27,059 bases of DNA. Source: Chthonomonas sp. UBA2391 (GTDB taxonomy: Bacteria > Armatimonadota > Fimbriimonadia > Fimbriimonadales > Fimbriimonadaceae). Below the pieces are notes generated by a model. It made no database searches, was not told the origin of the DNA, and was given only the letters and a program-made list of their open reading frames with translations. The stretch is taken from NCBI GenBank assembly GCA_002343825.1, contig DDSL01000128.1:19581-46639 (forward strand), read 5' to 3'. Below are positions 22,005 through 27,059 of this stretch, piece by piece. How positions within the stretch are numbered: the stretch's first letter is position 1; the number at the start of each line of letters is the position of its first letter. The translations under genes and the position numbers were made by a program.

Positions 22005-22047
22005 AAAAGCAAAAGCTCCCCGACCCCACAAGAGGGATCAGGGAGCT
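22005..22047 (-). terminator. Intrinsic terminator of the suf genes
   Basis: On the minus strand a 14-bp stem (arms 22034-22047 and 22014-22027, with two G-T pairs) and a 6-nt loop are followed by TTTTGCTTTTG. It begins 10 nt after the sufD stop and separates suf transcription from polA. Confidence 0.9.
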
Positions 22048-22057
22048 GGGTCCACGC

Positions 22058-23365
22058 TTACTGAACGTTCAGCTTCGCGAACAGCATGGCCTCCAAGGAC
22101 TCCACGAGCCCGGGAACTGTGATCTTCTCAAGAACCTCGGCCGCAAACGCGTAGACCATCAGGGCCTCGGCTTGGGCCTTCGGGATCCCGCGAGCCTGCA
22201 TATAGAACACTGGATCGCGGTCGAGGTAGCCCACGGTGGCTCCGTGAGTGCATTTCACGTCGTCGGCAAAAATCTCAAGCTGAGGCTTCGAGTTCATCGT
22301 CGCCTTGCCCGAGAGCAGGATCGTGTTGTTGGTTTGCTTGGCGTCGGTCTTTTGGGCGTCTTGGTGGACGAAGATTTTTCCGTTGAAGACGCCGGTCGAC
22401 TCCCCGCCGAGGACGTGCTTATACACCTCGAAGCTGTTGCAGTTGGCGTAGGCGTGGTCAAGCCGAGTGTGGTTGTCGGCGAGTTGTTCGCCGTCGATCA
22501 CCACGATGCCGTCCATGCGGGTATGGATGTTCTGACCATCGAGGAAGACGTTCAGGTCGTTCCGCGTCAGCTTTCCGCCGAAGGTGACGCTGTAATGGTT
22601 GAAGGCCGAATCCGGGGCTTGGTGCACCTCGGTGTTGGCGATGTGATGCGACTTGAGACCTTCTTGTTGCACCTTGACCAGTTGGAGATGTCCGTTGGGC
22701 TCGATGTGAATTTCGGTGACTGCGTTGGTGAACGACGGGCCGTCGCCATAGGTCGCAAAGGTCTCGATGAGGGTGGCATCTGCACCGCCTTCCACCACAA
22801 CCAGAGTGCGCGGAGCCACGTATTGGGTTGCCCCATTGGCATCGGCCGTTGCGATGTTCAAAATGTGGATCGGCTTCTCGATCTTGGTGTTGGCCGAGAT
22901 CCGAATATAGGTCCCTTCCTTGAAGGTGCCCGTATTGAGCCCCGCAAAGGGGAACTGTTGCGGCTTCACGAGCTTGCCAAACAGGTCTTCGATGATCTCT
23001 TGTCGTCCTCCGAGAGCGCAGCTCAGCGTTCGGATTTCGAGTCCTTCGACTCCACGCAGGGAGGTCGTCAGTTCTTCGGAGAAGTGACCATTGACGAAGA
23101 CGATCCGAATTTGGTCGAGATCGCCATAAATCCATTCGGTGATGGCCGATTCGGGAACCGGAACCGGGCCGCCTTGAACGAAGTAGCGATCGGCAAGATC
23201 CGTAACGGGGGTGTACTTGTACTCCTCATCCTTGGTGGTGGGGACTCCCCGGTCCAAGAAGGCCTGGTAGGCCTCGGCTCGAACCGCGGTCAGAACACCA
23301 CAAGCCGAGGGATCAAACTCCAACCCAGCGAGCGGAGCGGAATTGCTCTTGAGACTGGTTGCCAT
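22058..23365 (-). CDS. sufD: Fe-S cluster assembly scaffold subunit SufD
   Basis: 435 residues from the ATG at 23365. A GTG at 23392 is also in frame but would overlap sufC, and AAGGA stands 10 nt before the ATG. SufD pairs with SufB and the ATPase SufC to build and hand over Fe-S clusters in the cytoplasm. The right-handed beta-helix core is clear. TKDEEYKYTPVTDL near the N-terminus and the C-terminal block LSGKATMNSKPQLEIFADDVKCTHGATVGYLD are signatures of the SufB/SufD family. Within the latter, the Cys in DDVKCTHGAT and the following His match the residues used at the SufB-SufD interface. Overall SufD-like features (LDGQNIHTRMDGIVV) and the lack of SufB's N-terminal cysteines favour SufD over SufB. 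It ends in a strong terminator. Confidence 0.9.
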   Translation of the reverse strand: MATSLKSNSAPLAGLEFDPSACGVLTAVRAEAYQAFLDRGVPTTKDEEYKYTPVTDLADRYFVQGGPVPVPESAITEWIYGDLDQIRIVFVNGHFSEELTTSLRGVEGLEIRTLSCALGGRQEIIEDLFGKLVKPQQFPFAGLNTGTFKEGTYIRISANTKIEKPIHILNIATADANGATQYVAPRTLVVVEGGADATLIETFATYGDGPSFTNAVTEIHIEPNGHLQLVKVQQEGLKSHHIANTEVHQAPDSAFNHYSVTFGGKLTRNDLNVFLDGQNIHTRMDGIVVIDGEQLADNHTRLDHAYANCNSFEVYKHVLGGESTGVFNGKIFVHQDAQKTDAKQTNNTILLSGKATMNSKPQLEIFADDVKCTHGATVGYLDRDPVFYMQARGIPKAQAEALMVYAFAAEVLEKITVPGLVESLEAMLFAKLNVQ

Positions 23366-23378
23366 ATCCTTCGGGTCC

Positions 23379-24143
23379 TTAGGCTCGGCCACCGGTCGCG
23401 AGTTCCTCTTCGATCCAGCCGTATCCCTTCTCTTCCAGTTCCAGGGCCAATTCCCGACCGCCCGATCGGACGATCCGGCCTTCCATCAGGATGTGCACGA
23501 AGTCGGGCACGATGTAATTCAAGAGGCGCTGATAGTGGGTGATGACCACGAAGCTTCGCTCTGGCGACCGAAGGGCATTGACTCCGTCGGCGACGGTCTT
23601 GAGTGCGTCGATGTCCAGCCCCGAGTCGGTTTCGTCGAGGATGCAGAGCTTAGGCTCCAGGACGGCCATCTGGAAGATTTCGTTTCGCTTCTTTTCCCCA
23701 CCCGAGAAGCCCTCGTTGACGCTTCGCTGAAGCATCGTCTGATCCAGCTCCAGCATCTTGATCTTCTCCTTGATGAAGTTCATGAACTGAAGCGAATCGA
23801 GTTCGGCTTCTCCTCGGGCCTTGCGCACCGAGTTCAGCGCTTGGCGGAGGAAGTAGGCGTTGCTGACGCCGGGAATTTCGACCGGATACTGAAAGGCGAG
23901 GAACAGACCGGCGTGGGCTCGCTCGTCGGGAGCCATTTCGAGCAGGTCTTGACCGTCGAAGTCCACCGAACCGCCGGTGATTTCATAGGCGTCGCGTCCG
24001 GCGAGGATGGAGGCCAGAGTGCTCTTGCCCGAGCCGTTCGGGCCCATGATGGCGTGAACTTCTCCAGGCTTTACCTCGAGGCTCAGGCCCTTCAAAATTT
24101 GTTTGTTTTCGACATCTGCCTTCAGTTGATCAATTCTCAGCAT
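23379..24143 (-). CDS. sufC: Fe-S assembly ATPase SufC
   Basis: 254 residues, the normal size. SufC is the ABC-type ATPase that drives the SufBCD scaffold. Walker A is GPNGSGKST (residues 34-42). LAFQYPVEIPGVSN is the SufC Q-loop signature, NEGFSGGEKKRNEIFQMAVL is the ABC signature typical of SufC, and CILDETDSGLDIDAL holds Walker B and the D-loop. The switch histidine is in VVITHYQRLL. There is no membrane domain, as expected. AAGGA lies 9 nt before the ATG. sufD follows after 13 nt. sufB, which usually leads the operon, is not in the window; upstream lies an unrelated regulator gene. Confidence 0.96.
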   Translation of the reverse strand: MLRIDQLKADVENKQILKGLSLEVKPGEVHAIMGPNGSGKSTLASILAGRDAYEITGGSVDFDGQDLLEMAPDERAHAGLFLAFQYPVEIPGVSNAYFLRQALNSVRKARGEAELDSLQFMNFIKEKIKMLELDQTMLQRSVNEGFSGGEKKRNEIFQMAVLEPKLCILDETDSGLDIDALKTVADGVNALRSPERSFVVITHYQRLLNYIVPDFVHILMEGRIVRSGGRELALELEEKGYGWIEEELATGGRA

Positions 24144-24303
24144 TCGCGTTGGTCCTTCCAGGTTTGCGTCTCGTACTACGCTATCGGATGCGAGTTCATT
24201 CGAGACCCGCGCCGCAATCTATACTATTTTAGCAGGATTCAAAGCGGGAAGAGTTGCCTCCTCATGCGCAAAATTATTGTGTTGGGCCGGGCGGTAGAGA
24301 GGC
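24144..24303 (-). promoter_or_regulatory. Spacer with suf promoter region
   Basis: This 160-bp spacer separates the regulator's stop from sufC. Its AT-rich part at 24215-24280 contains TAAAAT (24226-24231) and TATAGA (24218-24223) on the minus strand, either of which could be a -10 box, and TTTGAA (24238-24243). The spacings are not ideal, so I give no single assignment. I see no gene, no clear Rrf2/IscR-type site and no terminator for the upstream gene. Confidence 0.4.
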
Positions 24304-27059
24304 TTAACGAGTCCTTGCTTCGAGCTCGTCGAGTACGATCTCAAGCTCCTCCTCTCCCATCCGGTGCCCGCGCTCGAAGGCCAATTCGAATTCAACTGGA
24401 TCGAGTTGTTCTCGGAGGTTGGCGTGGATCGCCTCAAACTTCGCACGGGCGGCGCCCACCAATTGGTTGGGTGTGGATTGGTTGAAGTGGTCAATCGCTC
24501 CCGCGAGCTGGGCCGCCAGCTCCATCTCTCCCAAGCCCATGGCTAAGTCGAGCAAAGTGGGCAACATCCAGGCCGCCGAGGGCCACTGAGCGCTCCGCCG
24601 GGCGTAGGCTTTCTGGAGCCATTCGGCGGATTCCGGAAAAGATCCGGCCGCGTTGCTGATTTCGGCGAGGGTCAAGCAGGCGATGTAGGAAGACTGGGGA
24701 CGCCCATTCTTGCTCGCGGCATGAAAGGCTTCGGTAACCGTTTCTCTGGCCAACGGCAGTTTTTTCTGCAGAAAGTAGAGATGCCCGAGGTTCTGGAGGG
24801 CGACTGCCGCGCTGGCTTCGTCGCCGGTTTCCCGTCCGATCCGGTAGCCCTTTCGGTAGGCCAATTCTGCTCCCTCGTGGTCGCCAGCCTCCAAGAGTGA
24901 GTTGCCCATGGTCGAATAGAGCATCGCTGAATCTTCAGGATCTCCCAGTTTCTCCGCCAGTGCCTGCCCCGTCATGTAGATCTCGACGGCTTCCGCGAAC
25001 TTGGCTTGCCGGTGAAGGTTGATCGCGGCTGTGATGTAGCCCAGCATCATGGCCGGATGGTCCGTCCCACTCGCGCGGAAGAGGGATTCGGCCCGTTCGA
25101 CAAGGTCCGGGATCGGGTCATACTTCGCGGCTCGCCAGAGGGTCATGGCATACCGACACAGAAAAACTCCCAGTCGCGCGGGGTCGATCGGCTCGTTTTG
25201 GGCTCGCTCGGCAAGCTGGCCCAGGATGCAACTCCCCTCCACCGCCGCGCCAGACTCCCTGAAGTAGGGCGCCAGGCTGTCATACCGGATGGCCTGGTCA
25301 AGGGAAAAGTGTCGGAGCACCGTGTCGGCAGCGAGTCGGTAGTGGACGATGTCTTTCCCTGCGGCCGCGATGGCGCGGCCGTAGCTCAGTTCTTCGAGGC
25401 TCTTTAGTCGGTCCACCCAATAGCGACCGTGTCGCAGGACCCTCTTTTCGCAGATTTCTAGGCTGGCCTGCTCGTTGGCAAACGTTCGGAAGAGGGCCAG
25501 CATTTCGAACTCTGTGGGTTCGGTGCCCGGTACGGATCGCACGATGGCTCGCTCGACAAGATCCGCGACGATCTGGTGGGCATTGGAGTTCTCTAGGATG
25601 GCCCGGGCGGTGTCGATCGTCCAAGAACCGGGCAGGTAGGCCAAGAGGGCACAGGCATCCTGCAACTCAGGACTGAGGTCCTTCCAGGTTCGGTTGAGCG
25701 CTGCGTGAAGGCTCGTATGGCGATCTTCCACGTCCTTCCGGCGACTCGTTAGCGAGTGCAGGTCGCTCCGGATTTGTTCGGCCATTTGCGAGGGAGTGAT
25801 CATCCGTGCCCAACTGGCCGCGAGTTCAAGCGCCAGTGGCAGTCCCTCTAGTTGCCGGACAACCTCCAAGATCGCCGGGGCCGTCTTCTCGGTTAACTGA
25901 AAGTCCTGCTTGACGCTCTGGGCCCGGTCCACAAAGAGGGCGACGCTAGGAACCTTGGCAAGTTCGGCAAGACTGAGCGGCTCGGAAGGAGTTTCTGGGA
26001 TCCCCAGCGGAGCAAGAGCCAAAACGGATTCACCCTCTAGCCCTAGCGGTTGCGGGGCCGTCGCCAGCACCGAGAGGGTAGGCACGTCGTTAAGCATCCT
26101 CCTCAAATAAAGAAGCTGATCGGAAGCCAAGTCCATCAGGTTATCGATGACGAGGAGCATCGGTCCGGCCTGGTTCAGCGCTAGGATCAATTGCTCTGGG
26201 CGCTTTTCATTAGGGTGGTGGTGATTCAGCAGGGCATGGGCAAGCTCTGTGAGGATGGAGTCCCGAAGGCCCTCGGGCGGCGAGCTGAAGAACGCCACCT
26301 TGGGGAAGATGCTGGGGACTGCCGTCCGGGCAAATTCAATGGCCAGCCGGGTCTTTCCCAGTCCCGTAAATCCCACGATCGTGACCCACCGGCGATGGCC
26401 CTCCCCTAGCTGATGCTCGATCGATTCTAGCTCCGACTCCCGGCCGATGCAGTCGCCCAGATAGCCTGGGGGCTCCGGCCATTCGGAAGTGAGGAGCGGG
26501 CGGCCGGAAGTCGGTGGATTTTCGGTCGGCCGAAGAGGGCTCGATGCCGGAGCGAATTCGGGTGATCGGCTTGCGGTGCCGTGAGACTCGATCTGCTGAA
26601 GGAGCTCTCGCGCCTTTTCGCTGGGGACCCGGCCCGATTTTTCCAGCGCTCTGGCCATCTCGTCGTATTGCGCCCGGGCACTGCCGGGTCGACCCGCGCG
26701 GAGATAAAGGCGGATGAGCGTGCGATGATTCCGTTCCACCGCGGGCTCCATCAAGAGGCGTCGATTGGCGTAGGCGATGCTCTCATCGTGTCGACCGGCG
26801 ATGGCCAAAAGCCGAATCAGACTGCTGAGAGCCCCCATGACTTGGTCGCGGTATTGCACTCGCAGGATGTTTGCCCAGGGGTCGTCATAGCCATCGAGGA
26901 AGTCTCCTCGGTAGAGCGCGGTCGCTTGCTCGAGGGCCAAGAGGGCTCCGGCGGAATCGCCCGCTTCGGTCGTGGCTTCCGACGCCTTGATCGCGGATTC
27001 GAATTCGGCCACATCCGAACTAGTGTTCTCGCCGTGGATCGCGACCGACTGGTGGTCTC
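24304..27059 (-). CDS. BTAD-NB-ARC-TPR regulator (AfsR/SARP-like), 5' end outside window
   Basis: At least 917 residues are visible; the frame stays open to the right edge, so any start inside the window is internal. Visible residues run as follows. First is the bacterial transcriptional activation domain (BTAD), with DVAEFESAIKA, ALYRGDFLDGYDDPWA and LYLRAGRPGSARAQYDEM. Next is a Pro/Ser-rich linker and CIGRESELESIEHQL. Then an NB-ARC/STAND ATPase has Walker A GFTGLGKTRLA and Walker B MLLVIDNLMDLAS. Last is a long C-terminal array of TPR-like helices (AMLYSTMGNSLLEAGDHEGA, AVALQNLGHLYFLQKKLPLA). An N-terminal OmpR-type DNA-binding domain is expected upstream. Such STAND regulators switch on when the repeat domain senses a ligand or partner. 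No biosynthetic cluster is next to it, so the target genes are unknown. Confidence 0.9.
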   Translation of the reverse strand, partial: DHQSVAIHGENTSSDVAEFESAIKASEATTEAGDSAGALLALEQATALYRGDFLDGYDDPWANILRVQYRDQVMGALSSLIRLLAIAGRHDESIAYANRRLLMEPAVERNHRTLIRLYLRAGRPGSARAQYDEMARALEKSGRVPSEKARELLQQIESHGTASRSPEFAPASSPLRPTENPPTSGRPLLTSEWPEPPGYLGDCIGRESELESIEHQLGEGHRRWVTIVGFTGLGKTRLAIEFARTAVPSIFPKVAFFSSPPEGLRDSILTELAHALLNHHHPNEKRPEQLILALNQAGPMLLVIDNLMDLASDQLLYLRRMLNDVPTLSVLATAPQPLGLEGESVLALAPLGIPETPSEPLSLAELAKVPSVALFVDRAQSVKQDFQLTEKTAPAILEVVRQLEGLPLALELAASWARMITPSQMAEQIRSDLHSLTSRRKDVEDRHTSLHAALNRTWKDLSPELQDACALLAYLPGSWTIDTARAILENSNAHQIVADLVERAIVRSVPGTEPTEFEMLALFRTFANEQASLEICEKRVLRHGRYWVDRLKSLEELSYGRAIAAAGKDIVHYRLAADTVLRHFSLDQAIRYDSLAPYFRESGAAVEGSCILGQLAERAQNEPIDPARLGVFLCRYAMTLWRAAKYDPIPDLVERAESLFRASGTDHPAMMLGYITAAINLHRQAKFAEAVEIYMTGQALAEKLGDPEDSAMLYSTMGNSLLEAGDHEGAELAYRKGYRIGRETGDEASAAVALQNLGHLYFLQKKLPLARETVTEAFHAASKNGRPQSSYIACLTLAEISNAAGSFPESAEWLQKAYARRSAQWPSAAWMLPTLLDLAMGLGEMELAAQLAGAIDHFNQSTPNQLVGAARAKFEAIHANLREQLDPVEFELAFERGHRMGEEELEIVLDELEARTR

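Noticed and set aside
21950..22012. Upstream in-frame start for polA
   Set aside because: It abuts the sufD intrinsic terminator and adds 21 residues before the standard LILVDGYSLLYRAF opening.
21170..23542. A 790-codon open frame on the plus strand, antisense to polA and the suf genes
   Set aside because: It spans parts of three well-identified minus-strand genes. Its translation has no family features, and it follows the GC-biased third positions of the real genes, so it is a codon-bias shadow.
23343..24485. A 380-codon plus-strand frame across sufC and its promoter
   Set aside because: It is antisense to a certain SufC and continues through the AT-rich promoter region with no recognisable protein features.
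1..27059. CRISPR arrays, insertion sequences, att sites, prophage or integron features
   Set aside because: I found no regularly spaced repeats, no transposase or integrase frame, and no duplication of the tRNA-Gln 3' end within the window.

Overview
The window is GC-rich bacterial chromosome, densely packed with genes and with no mobile element, CRISPR array or phage gene that I can see. It most resembles the Armatimonadota, perhaps the Fimbriimonas group. Four things point there: a prepilin-type secreted protein with the FTLIELLVVIAIIAILAA leader; a secreted beta-propeller ending in a dockerin-like repeat; a BTAD/NB-ARC/TPR regulator; and a DUF1592/DUF1552 cytochrome pair of the kind common in Planctomycetes, Acidobacteria and relatives. 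This placement is an inference from gene content, not a phylogeny.

Layout, left to right. The 3' end of a MoxR AAA+ ATPase (1-433) converges on a secreted propeller/dockerin protein (480-2657, minus). That gene is divergent from an ArnT-like membrane glycosyltransferase (2736-4187). A strong bidirectional terminator follows. A small lipoprotein gene overlaps the end of a prepilin-type protein gene (4314-5454, minus). Next is the minus-strand run ccmE-ccmF-panD-pyrE (9265 down to 5564), which mixes cytochrome c maturation with pantothenate and pyrimidine synthesis. On the plus strand are a small exported protein and an RNase H-fold exonuclease (9364-10717), whose 3' end overlaps a threonine aldolase (ltaE, minus). 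A HDOD-domain protein (plus) and a putrescine-type aminotransferase (minus) overlap tail to tail at 12754-12757. A nitroreductase (minus) with a palindromic operator is divergent from a small 2TM protein (14892-15365).

The 15437-19086 block encodes an exported multi-domain cytochrome (PSCyt/DUF1587/1592/1588/1585 type) whose stop overlaps the start of a Tat-exported DUF1552 protein; the two almost certainly work together. A tRNA-Gln(TTG) follows on the minus strand. The last third is all minus strand: polA, then sufC-sufD (no sufB in view), then a large BTAD-NB-ARC-TPR regulator that runs off the right edge.

I did not find an obviously new multi-gene system. The observations I would follow up first are: (i) a CcmE with the CXXXY haem-binding motif instead of the usual histidine; (ii) a natural Tyr at the ddNTP-discrimination site of Pol I, together with a degenerate proofreading domain; (iii) several promoters whose -10 box lies 5-7 nt from the start codon, implying leaderless mRNAs; (iv) palindromes embedded in three of the promoters; and (v) the DUF1592/DUF1552 cytochrome pair, whose biochemical job is unknown.
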